This document shows, piece by piece, positions 36,989 to 45,876 of a stretch of 64,000 nt of DNA. Every line of letters starts with the position of its first letter. Position 1 is the first letter of the stretch. Under the pieces are notes generated by a model. The model saw only the letters and a program-made list of their open reading frames with translations. It was not told where the DNA came from and searched no databases. Both the position numbers and the translations under genes were made by a program. Origin of the DNA: Aliirhizobium wenxiniae (GTDB taxonomy: Bacteria > Pseudomonadota > Alphaproteobacteria > Rhizobiales > Rhizobiaceae); assembly GCF_019511445.1 (NCBI RefSeq), contig NZ_JAEUAN010000005.1:62001-126000 (forward strand), in the 5' to 3' direction.

Positions 36989-37666
36989 ATGAGCCCGGCA
37001 CCGTCCAACCAGCCCGCCAAGACGCAAAGCAGCATTGCCCGTCGGGGGCTGATGCTGGTGCTCTCGTCTCCCTCCGGCGCCGGCAAGTCCACCATTGCCC
37101 GCAACCTTCTGGAAAACGACGGCAATCTGGAAATCTCCATCAGCGTGACGACCCGCCAGCGTCGTCCGAGCGAGATTGCCGGAAAGCACTACCACTTCAT
37201 CACCATTCCGCAGTTCGAGCGCATGCGCGACAGCGGCGAGCTTCTGGAATGGGCGGAAGTGCATGGCAATTTCTACGGCACGCCGCGCGAGCCGGTCGAA
37301 GCCGCCATGGCCGATGGTCGCGACATGCTATTCGATATCGACTGGCAGGGCGCCCTGCAGCTGCAGGAAAAGATGAAGGCCGATATCGTCTCGATCTTCG
37401 TTCTGCCGCCGACCATGACCGAACTGCAGTCGCGCCTGCACCGCCGCGCGGAAGACAGTGAAGAGGTTATCCGCACGCGCCTGCTGAACTCGCGCTCCGA
37501 GATCGAGCACTGGCGCGAATATGACTATGTCATCGTCAACGACGATCTCGACGAAGCCTTTCGCAACGTCAACTGCATCGTCAACGCCGAGCGCGTCCGC
37601 CGCGACCGCCGTCATGGTCTGTTCGAATTTGTCGGCACGCTTTTGACCGAAGAGCCCAACCTCTGA
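36989..37666 (+). CDS. gmk: Guanylate kinase
   Basis: A 225-residue enzyme that phosphorylates GMP to GDP. Walker [12 protein letters not shown] is at about 26-36 after a 20-residue N-terminal extension. [19 protein letters not shown] binds GMP. The stop is immediately followed by the stop of the convergent methyltransferase gene. Confidence 0.97.
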   Translation: MSPAPSNQPAKTQSSIARRGLMLVLSSPSGAGKSTIARNLLENDGNLEISISVTTRQRRPSEIAGKHYHFITIPQFERMRDSGELLEWAEVHGNFYGTPREPVEAAMADGRDMLFDIDWQGALQLQEKMKADIVSIFVLPPTMTELQSRLHRRAEDSEEVIRTRLLNSRSEIEHWREYDYVIVNDDLDEAFRNVNCIVNAERVRRDRRHGLFEFVGTLLTEEPNL

Positions 37667-38446
37667 TCAGAGCGGCTTCTGCCCCGAAATCGCGAAACGG
37701 TGCTGCAGCGTCGAGGTGAGCCCCTTGCGCGACAGGAGCTTGATCCCGCGGCTACGACGAATGTCGGCGAGATTCGTATCGATCTTCAGTTCACCAAAGC
37801 CGGCGTTCTCGAAAAGCTGCACCGTGTCATCTGACCGGATGCCGTTGTTGAAATGCACCTGACCGACGATGCGCTCATGATGCTGCCATTGCTCCGGCGT
37901 CAGCAGACTGTGACCATCCTGTTGTCTGCCGAAAACACGATCGAGCAGGGGAATTAGTTTCTCCAGCCAGTGCTTGCGGACGAAGTCGCCGTCGATGATC
38001 AAAAGGCGTCCGCCGGGCTTTAGAATACGCATCCAGTCGGCAAATGCCTTGTCGGGATCGGTGAGCATCCAGACAAGATGTCGGGTGATGATGACATCGT
38101 ATGTATTGTCCGGCTCCATCGTCTCTTCCGCATCGCGCGTCAGGAACCGGATCGAGGCATTCGCATCATCCGACTTGCGTCTTGCACGCGCCATCATCGG
38201 CTCGGTAAAGTCCAGCCCAGTCACCTTGAAGCCGAGGCCGTGCATCAGCATGGTCATCACGCCCGTGCCGCAGGCGAGATCGAGCGCCTTCCTGTCTTTC
38301 CCGTCACCGAGATGGCGGCGGATCAACTGGCTCCAGGCTTCGATCTCCGCATGTCTGGCTATGCCATGGCCGGGGCTGGCATCATAGGTCTGCGCACGCA
38401 GGCTCCAGTAATCACGGATATCGTCCTTGATGGACCAGTTCTGCAT
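37667..38446 (-). CDS. Class I SAM-dependent methyltransferase in B12-uptake operon
   Basis: A 259-residue UbiE/SmtA-type methyltransferase. LDLACGTGVMTM is motif I (about residues 55-66), DFTEPMM is motif II, and ILKPGGRLLIIDGD is the post-II strand. It starts 9 bases after the ATPase gene of the riboswitch-controlled transporter, so it is very probably the last gene of that operon. Its acceptor is unknown; a corrinoid-, siderophore- or metal-linked substrate is a guess from context only. The gene ends flush against gmk. Confidence 0.85.
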   Translation of the reverse strand: MQNWSIKDDIRDYWSLRAQTYDASPGHGIARHAEIEAWSQLIRRHLGDGKDRKALDLACGTGVMTMLMHGLGFKVTGLDFTEPMMARARRKSDDANASIRFLTRDAEETMEPDNTYDVIITRHLVWMLTDPDKAFADWMRILKPGGRLLIIDGDFVRKHWLEKLIPLLDRVFGRQQDGHSLLTPEQWQHHERIVGQVHFNNGIRSDDTVQLFENAGFGELKIDTNLADIRRSRGIKLLSRKGLTSTLQHRFAISGQKPL

Positions 38447-38455
38447 GTCGATGCC

Positions 38456-39229
38456 CTACATCAGGAATTGAATATGAAGACGGCCGTGATGGGCGGAGGT
38501 GGAGACATGTGCCTCTACCCCGAAGACGTCGGCAATCATCTTTTCGGTCAGGATTTCGGCGGGCGGTCCACAGGTGACGAGTTTTCCTTCCGACAGCACG
38601 GCGATGCGATCGCAGAAGCGGGCGGCGAGGTTGAGGTCGTGGATGGCGACGACCGTGGTCACCGACAGATCCTCGACCAGCCGCAGGATGTCGATCTGGT
38701 GCTGGATGTCGAGATGATTGGTCGGCTCGTCGAGGATAAGGACGGACGGTGACTGCGCCAGCGCCCGGGCAAGCTGGACCCGCTGCCGCTCGCCGCCCGA
38801 CAGCGTATGCCAGAACTGGTCGCGCCGGTCGGTCAGCCCGACACGGACGAGCGCATTCTCGACGATCTCGTCATCGGCACCGGTCCAGAGGGAAAGTGCG
38901 GAGCGGTGCGGTGTCCGCCCGAGCTTCACCACATCGAGCACCGTGACATTCGCCTCGGTCATCGAATGCTGTTCGACGACGGCGACACGGCGGGCAAGCT
39001 CGCGTCGGCCGAAGCCGGAGATCTTGCGGTTGTCGAGCATGACGTCGCCCTCGGCCGGAGCCCTGAGACCCGCCAGGAGACGGATGAGCGAGGATTTGCC
39101 CGATCCGTTCGGGCCGATCAGCCCGAGCGTCTGGCCCGGTTCTACCGACACGGAAACGCCGTCGACGATAACCTTGCGGCCGGCAAGCCAGCGCACCGCA
39201 TTGGCAGCAAGCATGGAATGAGCGCTCAT
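38456..39229 (-). CDS. Corrinoid/iron-siderophore ABC transporter ATPase
   Basis: A 257-residue FecE/BtuD-type ATPase. Walker A GPNGSGKSSL is at about 35-44, the Q-loop VVEQHSM, signature LSGGERQRV, Walker B VLILDEPTNHLD and the switch His in VVAIHDLN are all intact. Its ATG overlaps by 4 bases the permease stop (ATGA). The cobalamin riboswitch upstream of the operon indicates B12 or a related corrinoid as cargo rather than ferric siderophore. Confidence 0.92.
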   Translation of the reverse strand: MSAHSMLAANAVRWLAGRKVIVDGVSVSVEPGQTLGLIGPNGSGKSSLIRLLAGLRAPAEGDVMLDNRKISGFGRRELARRVAVVEQHSMTEANVTVLDVVKLGRTPHRSALSLWTGADDEIVENALVRVGLTDRRDQFWHTLSGGERQRVQLARALAQSPSVLILDEPTNHLDIQHQIDILRLVEDLSVTTVVAIHDLNLAARFCDRIAVLSEGKLVTCGPPAEILTEKMIADVFGVEAHVSTSAHHGRLHIQFLM

Positions 39230-40257
39230 GCGCCCCTCCTTGCCCGGTAGAGGATGACCGAGAAGAACGGCACGCCGACCAGCGCCGTGACGACGCCGAT
39301 CGGAAGCACCTGCGGCGCGATGATGATGCGCGAGACGATATCGGCAACCACCATGAACAGGGCGCCGACAAGGGCGCAGGCGGGCAGGAGCCGCATATGT
39401 CCCGGGCCGACGATGAAGCGGGCTGCATGCGGGATGACGAGACCGACGAAGCCGATCGCGCCGACCATGCTGACCATCGTGGCGGTCATCAGCGCGGTGA
39501 CGAGCAAAAGCACGACCCGCACCCGCTGGACGGCGATGCCGAGCGAGCGGGCGGCGTCTTCGCCGAAGGTGAAGGCGTCTAGGGCGCGGGAATGCCAGAT
39601 GCAGACGACAAGCCCGATGCTGACGACGGAGGCGGCAAGCGCCACATCCGGCCAGCGCACCCCGGCAAAGCTGCCGAGCAGCCAGAACATTACGCTGCGC
39701 GCCTGTTCGGCATTGGCCGAGGTTGAGACGATATAGGAAGTCAGCGCATTGAAGAGCTGCGAGGCCGCGACACCGGCAAGGATCGTCCTGTCCGCCGTCT
39801 GCCGCCCACTGGCGAGCATAACGACGAAGGCGAAGGCGAGGAGCGCACCGGCGAAAGCTCCTGCCGACAGCGAGATCGCGCCCGCACCAAAACCGAGCAG
39901 CATGACCGAGACGGCACCGGTGGAGGCGCCAGCCGATATGCCGAGGACATAGGGTTCAGCCAGCGGATTGCGCAAGAGCGACTGCAGGATCGCGCCGGAC
40001 AGCGCCAGGCCAGCGCCACAGAAGGCGGCAACCAGCGAGCGCGACAGGCGATAATCCCAGATAACCGCTTCCTGGATACGCGGCACGGCGATATCCGTGA
40101 GGCCGAGACGGTTGGTCACCGCAGCAGCCGTTGTCTTCATCGGAATGGTCATCTCGCCGATCGCCACGCCTGCGGTGATCGCGACGAGAAGCGCGACGAG
40201 CACCAAAAGGACGCCGGCAGTGCCGGCGGCCAATAGCCTGATGCGGGATGGCGTCAC
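39226..40257 (-). CDS. FecCD/BtuC-type ABC transporter permease
   Basis: A 343-residue inner-membrane permease with about ten helices. GAILQSLLRNPLAEPYVLGISAGAS is the FecCD family hallmark (core RNPLAEPYVLGIS). The GLVIPHAARFIVGPGH segment, the coupling-helix region that contacts the ATPase, is present. It overlaps by 4 bases both the upstream binding-protein gene and the downstream ATPase gene. Confidence 0.94.
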   Translation of the reverse strand: MTPSRIRLLAAGTAGVLLVLVALLVAITAGVAIGEMTIPMKTTAAAVTNRLGLTDIAVPRIQEAVIWDYRLSRSLVAAFCGAGLALSGAILQSLLRNPLAEPYVLGISAGASTGAVSVMLLGFGAGAISLSAGAFAGALLAFAFVVMLASGRQTADRTILAGVAASQLFNALTSYIVSTSANAEQARSVMFWLLGSFAGVRWPDVALAASVVSIGLVVCIWHSRALDAFTFGEDAARSLGIAVQRVRVVLLLVTALMTATMVSMVGAIGFVGLVIPHAARFIVGPGHMRLLPACALVGALFMVVADIVSRIIIAPQVLPIGVVTALVGVPFFSVILYRARRGA

Positions 40258-41267
40258 TTCAGCAATCCAAAGCTTTCGAGGGATGTCGCAACGGTTTCAA
40301 GCCCGTTGATCGTGCGGATGGTCGGGTTCATCGCCTGGGCGTCCATCTCGACGATATGGCCTTTTTCGACGGCATCGAGCTTGCTGACGACCGGGTCCGT
40401 GGTGAGGAACTGCCTCTTGGCAACCGGATCATCGGCAGGCTGGTTGCGGCGGTCCATCGTGCCGATAACGATGACCGTCGGATTTTCGGCGGCAATCGCC
40501 TCCCAGCCGACCAGCGGCCATTCCTGCTCCGATGCGACGATGTTCTTCGCACCGAGAACCTGCGTGATGTAACCGGATGCGCCGTTTTTGCCGGCCACCC
40601 ATGCGTCACCGGTGATTTCCGGCGAGGAGAACCAGTAAACGAGGCTGACATCCTTCGCCTTGTCGGCGACACGTGCGCGTACGGCAGCTTCGCGCGCCTT
40701 GATCTCGGCAATCAGTTTTTCACCGCGATCGGCCACATCGAAGATGCGCGAAAGCTCGTCGATCTCCTGATAGAGAAGCTCCATCGAGAACATCTTCTTG
40801 CGCGAGCCATCCGAAATCGCATTATCCGTCACCGCGCAATCGGTGGGAGACACGTAGCTCGGTACGCCAAGATCGGCAAACTGCTGGCGCGTGCCGACAC
40901 GGCCCTGCGGCCCGACAGAGGTGAGAAACTGGGCGGCAATGAAATCCGGCTCACGCGCGACAACCGCCTCGAAATTCGGCGTGCTGTTGGCGATTCGGTG
41001 AACCTTCTGATTGTCGGCGGCAAGCTCCGGCAGAACCGGCGAGACCCAGATGGCGCTACCGGCCATGCGGTCGGCAAGGCCGAGCATCAGCAGGATTTCG
41101 GTACTGTTCTGGCCGAGGCCGACGGCTTTCTGCGGAGCCTTGTCTATGACGACATTCGAACCGCAATTCTCGATCGTCAGCGGGTAGGCGGTCGGGGCGG
41201 CGAATGCCGTGGAGGTGAGGGCGGTGAGGGGAAGCGCAACAAGAGCGGCGATCAGGCCGTATTTCAT
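40254..41267 (-). CDS. Periplasmic corrinoid-binding protein, paralogue 2
   Basis: A 337-residue BtuF/FepB-type binding protein. The signal peptide covers about 1-21 (MKYGLIAALVALPLTAL, cleavage near AFA-AP). The body has the two-lobed helical-backbone pattern, with VGLGQNSTEILLMLGLADRM near the N-terminus of the mature protein. Start at 41267 follows AAAGGACTGGAC. It is closely related to the next gene upstream: both share YPLTIENCG/YPLTVENCG, PTVIVIGTMDRR/PAVIVIATMDRR and the ending AMNPTIRTI. Overlaps the permease start by 4 bases. Confidence 0.9.
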   Translation of the reverse strand: MKYGLIAALVALPLTALTSTAFAAPTAYPLTIENCGSNVVIDKAPQKAVGLGQNSTEILLMLGLADRMAGSAIWVSPVLPELAADNQKVHRIANSTPNFEAVVAREPDFIAAQFLTSVGPQGRVGTRQQFADLGVPSYVSPTDCAVTDNAISDGSRKKMFSMELLYQEIDELSRIFDVADRGEKLIAEIKAREAAVRARVADKAKDVSLVYWFSSPEITGDAWVAGKNGASGYITQVLGAKNIVASEQEWPLVGWEAIAAENPTVIVIGTMDRRNQPADDPVAKRQFLTTDPVVSKLDAVEKGHIVEMDAQAMNPTIRTINGLETVATSLESFGLLK

Positions 41268-41344
41268 GTCCAGTCCTTTCGGATGACGGATGAGGTGCCG
41301 GAAACACCGCCCGGCCATATGGCGGGCGGTGCAGGCGGCATGGC

Positions 41345-42364
41345 CTAGTTCGCAAGTCCGAAGGACTGGATGCCCTTGGCGAGCGTCTCGATGCCGTCGA
41401 TCGTGCGGATCGTCGGGTTCATCGCCTGCGCATCCATCATCACAAAGCGCTTGTTCTTCACCGCATCGAGCTGGCTGACGACGGGATCGCTTTCGAGGAA
41501 GGAGACCTTTACCGCCGGATCATCGGCAGCGTAACGGCGGCGATCCATCGTAGCGATGACGATCACGGCTGGATCGGCTTGAACGATGGTTTCCCAGCCG
41601 ATCATCGGCCATTCCTCTTCGGTCGTCACCACGTTCTTGGCTCCGAGCGTCTTGAGGATATAGGCGGGCGCGCTGTTCTTGCCGGCGATATAGGCTTCGC
41701 CCTTCACTTCCTTGCTGGAAAACCAGAAGACGATCGGCAGGTTCTTCGCCTCTGCACCCTTGATCGAGGCGACGGCGGCAGCTTCACGCGCCTTGAGGTC
41801 GGCGATCAGCTTGGCCCCGCGGTCCTGGATGTCGAAGATCTGCGCCAGTTCGGCGATCTCCCGATAGATCAGGTCCATCGTGAACAGTTCTTTGCGCACC
41901 CCATCGCCGCCTTCAAGATTGGTCTTGGCGACGCAATCGGCCGGAGAGATATAGGTGTTGACGCCGATATCGGAGAACTGTTCGCGCTTGGCAACCGAGC
42001 CCATCGGCCCGACATGCCATTCGAATTCTGCAGCTACGAGATCCGGCTCAAGCCCGACGATGGATTCGAAGCTCGGATCGTTGTCGGCGAGCCGTTTGAT
42101 CTTGGCATTGGCCTCAGCATATTGCGTCAGGACAGGGCCGACCCAGACGGCAGTTCCGGCGACCTTCTCGGCAAGGCCGAGCGAGTACAGCACTTCGGTC
42201 ATGCCCTGGCCGATGGAGACGATTTTGCCAGGTGCCTTGTCGAAGGTCACCTTCTGTCCGCAATTCTCAACCGTCAGCGGATAGCTGGTCGGGGCTGCGA
42301 ATGCCGTTGCGGGAAGCGTCGCGGTGGAGACCGCAAACAGTGCGGCGATCAAGCCGAGTTTCAT
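41345..42364 (-). CDS. Periplasmic corrinoid-binding protein, paralogue 1
   Basis: A 339-residue binding protein with a signal peptide at about 1-23 (MKLGLIAALFAVSTATLPA). First structural gene after the cobalamin riboswitch. It arose by duplication with the following gene, from which it is separated by 77 bases. Having two binding proteins for one permease suggests two ligands, such as different corrinoids, or different affinities. Start at 42364 follows AAAGGACAGGAC, the same leader sequence as in the paralogue, which shows that the duplication included the ribosome site. Confidence 0.9.
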   Translation of the reverse strand: MKLGLIAALFAVSTATLPATAFAAPTSYPLTVENCGQKVTFDKAPGKIVSIGQGMTEVLYSLGLAEKVAGTAVWVGPVLTQYAEANAKIKRLADNDPSFESIVGLEPDLVAAEFEWHVGPMGSVAKREQFSDIGVNTYISPADCVAKTNLEGGDGVRKELFTMDLIYREIAELAQIFDIQDRGAKLIADLKAREAAAVASIKGAEAKNLPIVFWFSSKEVKGEAYIAGKNSAPAYILKTLGAKNVVTTEEEWPMIGWETIVQADPAVIVIATMDRRRYAADDPAVKVSFLESDPVVSQLDAVKNKRFVMMDAQAMNPTIRTIDGIETLAKGIQSFGLAN

Positions 42365-42473
42365 GTCCTGTCCTTTCGAAGGAAATGGCTTTGCCGGGAT
42401 GAAAGGCAGGACGACGCACGACCGCAATTGCAGTCTGCATCAAAATGGCGGGCGACAGGGTCGCTTGCGTCAT
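42267..42473 (-). CDS. Possible leader ORF after the riboswitch
   Basis: A frame of 68 codons starts at ATG 42473 with a good ribosome site (GGCGGGAGAATGAT) and ends inside the binding-protein gene at 42267 in another frame, an overlap of 98 bases. Encoded start: MTQATLSPAILMQTAIAVV. It is the first good translation start after the riboswitch, so the switch may act on it and affect binding-protein translation by coupling. No homologue is recognised; chance is possible. Confidence 0.3.
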   Translation of the reverse strand: MTQATLSPAILMQTAIAVVRRPAFHPGKAISFERTGHETRLDRRTVCGLHRDASRNGIRSPDQLSADG

Positions 42474-42523
42474 ATCATTCTCCCGCCGGAACACCTCGTC
42501 CGGTATTGGTTAGGCCTTAAGCT

Positions 42524-42690
42524 GACGGCAGGTCTCCTGACTCGCGGCTCGAGCGCCCTCCATCTCCTTCCCGGTCAAAAGACCAGTGGCTGTGACGAAA
42601 GGCTCGCCGCTTACAGTTGCGAGGGCAGTCGCGGGCTCAGTCAAAAAGACCTCACCGCGTTCCCTTTTCATCTGCGAATGCAGAACCGTA
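42524..42690 (-). promoter_or_regulatory. Cobalamin riboswitch of the corrinoid uptake operon
   Basis: Read on the minus strand, the conserved elements appear in order: AAAAGGGAAC, the core GCCCGCGACTGCCCTCGCAA, CTGTAAGCGG, AGCCACTG, CCGGGAAGG, and the B12 box CGCGAGTCAGGAGACCTGCC. It lies 160 bases upstream of the first binding-protein gene. This fixes the transport operon as B12-responsive: high adenosylcobalamin should shut it down. Confidence 0.94.
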
Positions 42691-42788
42691 GCGCACTCTT
42701 GATAGGAGACGTACCGAAGCTTGTCCAGTGAACTTGCATGACGAGTTGCTTCCAACGCGACGGCTTGACAGCATCTCGATCACATGGA

Positions 42789-42807
42789 TACGTAATAGTA
42801 TAACGTA
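42789..42807. promoter_or_regulatory. Zur-like operator upstream of the COG0523 GTPase
   Basis: The inverted repeat TACGT-N9-ACGTA contains GTAATAGTATAAC, which differs at two positions from the GTTATAATATAAC core I recall for alphaproteobacterial Zur boxes. It is 25 bases before the GTPase start, in the promoter region. Repression by zinc-loaded Zur is inferred. Confidence 0.55.
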
Positions 42808-42832
42808 ACCTAAGGCGCAACGGACATTTGAA

Positions 42833-44038
42833 ATGAAAAACAAGCTCCCCGTCACCGTGCTCTCCGGCTTCCTTGGGGCCGGAAAAACCACCATGCTCAA
42901 CCACATCCTCGCAAACCGGCAGGGAATGCGCGTGGCCTTGATCGTCAATGATATGAGCGAAGTGAATATCGACGCAGCCCTTGTCCGCGATGGCGGCGCC
43001 AATCTGTCACGTACCGATGAACAGTTGGTGGAGATGACCAATGGCTGCATCTGTTGCACGCTGCGGGATGATCTCCTGAAGGAGGTGCGCGCACTCGCCG
43101 AGCAGGGGCGTTTCGATTATCTGCTGATCGAATCGACCGGTATAGCGGAACCGCTGCCGGTAGCGGCAACCTTCGATTTTCGCAATGAAAACGGCTTGAG
43201 CCTATCGGATGTCTCTAGACTGGATACCATGGTGACGGTCGTCGATGCCGCCAACCTCCTGAAGGACTACGGCTCTGCCGATTTCCTTGCCGATCGTGGT
43301 GAGACGGCGGGAGAGGGAGATAACCGCACCATCGTCGATCTTCTGGTCGAGCAGATCGAATTCGCCGATGTGGTCGTGCTGAACAAGATCGGCACCGCGA
43401 CCCCGGACGAACGTGATGCCGCGCGAAAAATCATCGTGGCGCTCAATCCCGATGCCAAATTGATCGAGACGGATTTCGGCAAGGTGGACCTAAAGGATGT
43501 GCTGGGCACCGGCCGTTTCGATATCGACAAGGCGGAACAGCACCCGCTCTGGTTCAAGGAACTGCACGGCTTCAAGGATCATGTGCCGGAGACGGAGGAA
43601 TATGGCATTCGCTCCTTCGTCTATCGAGCAAGAATGCCGTTCGATCCTGCCAAATTCCAGAATTTTATCGACAGGCCATGGCCGGGTGTCGTGCGTGCCA
43701 AAGGCTTTTTCTGGCTGGCGACGCGGCCGCATCTCGTCGGCGAGATCAGCCAGGCGGGCGCTCTGGTCCGCACCGGCCGGGCCGGGCTTTGGTGGTCGTC
43801 CGTGCCGAAGGAACGCTGGCCGCAGACGTCGGAATTTGCCGCCATGATGAAACCCTATCTGGATCCCGTCTGGGGCGATAGGCGGCAGGAAATCGTCTTC
43901 ATCGGCGCCGATCCGATGGACGAGCGAAGCATTCGCGCGCAACTGGATGCCTGCCTGGTGGATGCGCCTGCCTTCGCGCCCGAACTGTGGAAAGACATGC
44001 CCGATCCGTTCGTCAGCTGGGAACGCAAGGCATCCTGA
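42833..44038 (+). CDS. COG0523 (CobW/ZigA-type) metal-chaperone GTPase
   Basis: A 401-residue G3E-family GTPase. Walker [10 protein letters not shown] is at 12-20; the metal-binding CxCC motif is in [11 protein letters not shown] at about 73-83; SGTG-type IESTGIAEP and NKIG complete the GTPase core; a CobW C-terminal domain covers about 265-390. Two roles compete: cobalt insertion for B12 (a riboswitch lies across the intergenic region) and zinc allocation (the Zur-like box at 42789-42807). The Zur-like box and overall type favour the zinc (ZigA/YciC) role. A terminator follows. Confidence 0.88.
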   Translation: MKNKLPVTVLSGFLGAGKTTMLNHILANRQGMRVALIVNDMSEVNIDAALVRDGGANLSRTDEQLVEMTNGCICCTLRDDLLKEVRALAEQGRFDYLLIESTGIAEPLPVAATFDFRNENGLSLSDVSRLDTMVTVVDAANLLKDYGSADFLADRGETAGEGDNRTIVDLLVEQIEFADVVVLNKIGTATPDERDAARKIIVALNPDAKLIETDFGKVDLKDVLGTGRFDIDKAEQHPLWFKELHGFKDHVPETEEYGIRSFVYRARMPFDPAKFQNFIDRPWPGVVRAKGFFWLATRPHLVGEISQAGALVRTGRAGLWWSSVPKERWPQTSEFAAMMKPYLDPVWGDRRQEIVFIGADPMDERSIRAQLDACLVDAPAFAPELWKDMPDPFVSWERKAS

Positions 44039-44052
44039 CATCAGGATATCCT

Positions 44053-44085
44053 GTCGGCTCTCTTGATGAGAGCCGACCTTTGCCG
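44053..44085 (+). terminator. Intrinsic terminator after the COG0523 gene
   Basis: A perfect 10-bp stem GTCGGCTCTC / GAGAGCCGAC with loop TTGAT, then CTTTGCC. It starts 15 bases after the stop codon. The rest of the 291-base gap to 44329 shows no convincing gene. Confidence 0.7.
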
Positions 44086-44329
44086 ACGACGTAGCCCATG
44101 CTCATGCCACGATCGTGGGAATATTCCGCTCGCTGCCACGTTACTCCCCATGGAAAGCGCAGGCTGAACTGTTCGAACACGGTCGACAGGTCAGTCTGTG
44201 TTGAGCAATCCAGCAACAGGGTGTCCTGATCAGGTAGACCCTTTATCGGCGATGCACGAAAATTTGACACGAAAATTGTGACAGTCGTGTGAAGCTTGTG
44301 TGACGCCCTAGTAGATCCGGGAGGTCTGC

Positions 44330-45022
44330 GTGTTCAGAATTTCATTATATGTCGCCGTTGTCCTGATATTTTTTGGGCTGATATTGTTTGTTGTCGGCCT
44401 ATTCTACCCTGTCCTATTCATCGAGGACGGTTTAATCGAGACTGCCGGTGCGGCACTCTTCTTTGCTGCAGCCGTCGTCTCGCTCTACTGCCTGATCGCC
44501 GGAAGGAACACGTGCAGTCGGTTGGAGACAGTGGTGACAGTGCTTCTGGTCCCCGCCTCGCTCGTTCTCGCTCTGAGCGAAATCAGCTTCGGCGCCCGGT
44601 TGGGCCTGCTGTCGCCGCCTGCAATGTATGGGGGAGGCGAATTTGACGGAGGGCATGACGCTCTCATTCTCATCCTCCGCCTCATCCGTGACGGGCAGTT
44701 GTCCGGCTGGTTCTATCTGATCGTGGCTTTCATCTCGGTGACGGCGGGATGGGCGGCATATCGATGGCGCCATCTCGGGCTTCGTCTGTGGAGCGATATA
44801 AAGTCCAACCCGCTTCTGCTCGGCGTGGCTGCAAGCGCATCATTGGTTGCGCTGGCCGTCATTCTGGATCTGAAGACCCAGCGCCACCTGTCGCTTGTCG
44901 AAGAGACGCTGGAATTCCTGTCCGCAGCCGTGCTTGTCGCAACGGTCAGCTACCGCAGCCTGGTGTTCAAGCGGGAGGCCTGGCAGGCCAAGCTGCGGGA
45001 TGTTCCCGGCAGGTCGATCTAG
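44330..45022 (+). CDS. Hypothetical multi-pass membrane protein
   Basis: A 230-residue protein I do not recognise. About six hydrophobic helices (roughly residues 5-27, 36-58, 66-84, 128-147, 163-180, 190-205) alternate with short charged loops. The loop SFGARLGLLSPPAMYGGGEF between helices 3 and 4 is probably periplasmic and carries a conserved-looking Gly-rich turn; the ending is basic (SLVFKREAWQAKL). The start is GTG at 44330 with GGGAGG 6 bases upstream. Single gene, convergent with rsmA. Confidence 0.75.
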   Translation: MFRISLYVAVVLIFFGLILFVVGLFYPVLFIEDGLIETAGAALFFAAAVVSLYCLIAGRNTCSRLETVVTVLLVPASLVLALSEISFGARLGLLSPPAMYGGGEFDGGHDALILILRLIRDGQLSGWFYLIVAFISVTAGWAAYRWRHLGLRLWSDIKSNPLLLGVAASASLVALAVILDLKTQRHLSLVEETLEFLSAAVLVATVSYRSLVFKREAWQAKLRDVPGRSI

Positions 45023-45027
45023 GCCGG

Positions 45028-45876
45028 TTACGGCAGTGCGTTGGCCAAGGCAACGAATTCCTCGACCGAAAGCGTCTCGGCGCGGCGTTGCGGATCGATG
45101 CCCACCTTGTTGAGCAGCGCTTCGCCGCCAACAGGCTTGAGGCTCTGGCGCAGCATCTTGCGGCGCTGGCCGAAGGCGGCATGGGTGATGCGCTCCAGCT
45201 TCGCCACATCGCAGGGCAGGGGATTGGTCTTCGGCGTCAGGTGCACGACGGTCGACGTCACCTTGGGCGGCGGTGAGAAGGCCTGGGGCGGCACGTCGAA
45301 CACCATATGCGCATCGGTCCGCCAGCCGCAGATCACCCCGAGACGGCCGTAGTGATCGTCTTCTTCGTCCGCAACGATCCTGAGGCCGACTTCCTTCTGG
45401 AACATCAGCGTCAGGCTTTCCCAGAAGGGAGGCCATTGTCCGTCTTCCGGCAGCAGCCAATTGAGGAGCAGCTGCGTGCCGACATTATAGGGCAGGTTGG
45501 CGATGATCCTGACCGGTCCACCATCCGCCTTTTCCGCGGCAAGCGTCTTGAAATCGGTCTTCAGCGCATCGCCTTCGATGACTTCGAGCTTGCCCGGATA
45601 GTGGTCGGATACTTCCGCAAGCACCGGCAGCGCGCGGGCATCGCGTTCGACGGCAATCACTTTTTTGGCGCCGAGCGCAAGGATGGATCGCGTCAGGCCG
45701 CCAGGACCCGGGCCGACTTCGAACACCGTCACACCTTCGAGCGAACCGGCAGAGCGGGCGATTTTCTGGGTCAGGTTGAGGTCGAAGAGAAAATTCTGGC
45801 CGAGCGACTTCTTCGCATCCAAGCCATGGCGCTGGATGACATCGCGAAGCGGGGGGAGGCCGTCGAGTGTCGCCAT
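45028..45876 (-). CDS. rsmA: 16S rRNA adenine dimethyltransferase
   Basis: A 282-residue KsgA/RsmA enzyme that dimethylates two adjacent adenines near the 3' end of 16S r[14 protein letters not shown] is motif [10 protein letters not shown] is the catalytic motif IV. SLGQNFL, near residue 24, is the family opening. Last gene of the lpt-surA-like-pdxA-rsmA operon; its ATG overlaps the pdxA stop (TGATG). Confidence 0.96.
   Translation of the reverse strand: MATLDGLPPLRDVIQRHGLDAKKSLGQNFLFDLNLTQKIARSAGSLEGVTVFEVGPGPGGLTRSILALGAKKVIAVERDARALPVLAEVSDHYPGKLEVIEGDALKTDFKTLAAEKADGGPVRIIANLPYNVGTQLLLNWLLPEDGQWPPFWESLTLMFQKEVGLRIVADEEDDHYGRLGVICGWRTDAHMVFDVPPQAFSPPPKVTSTVVHLTPKTNPLPCDVAKLERITHAAFGQRRKMLRQSLKPVGGEALLNKVGIDPQRRAETLSVEEFVALANALP

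Noticed and set aside
44013-44270. 85-codon minus-strand frame after the COG0523 gene
   Set aside because: It crosses the terminator hairpin, has no ATG start with a ribosome site, and no recognisable motif. A small orphan gene cannot be fully excluded.
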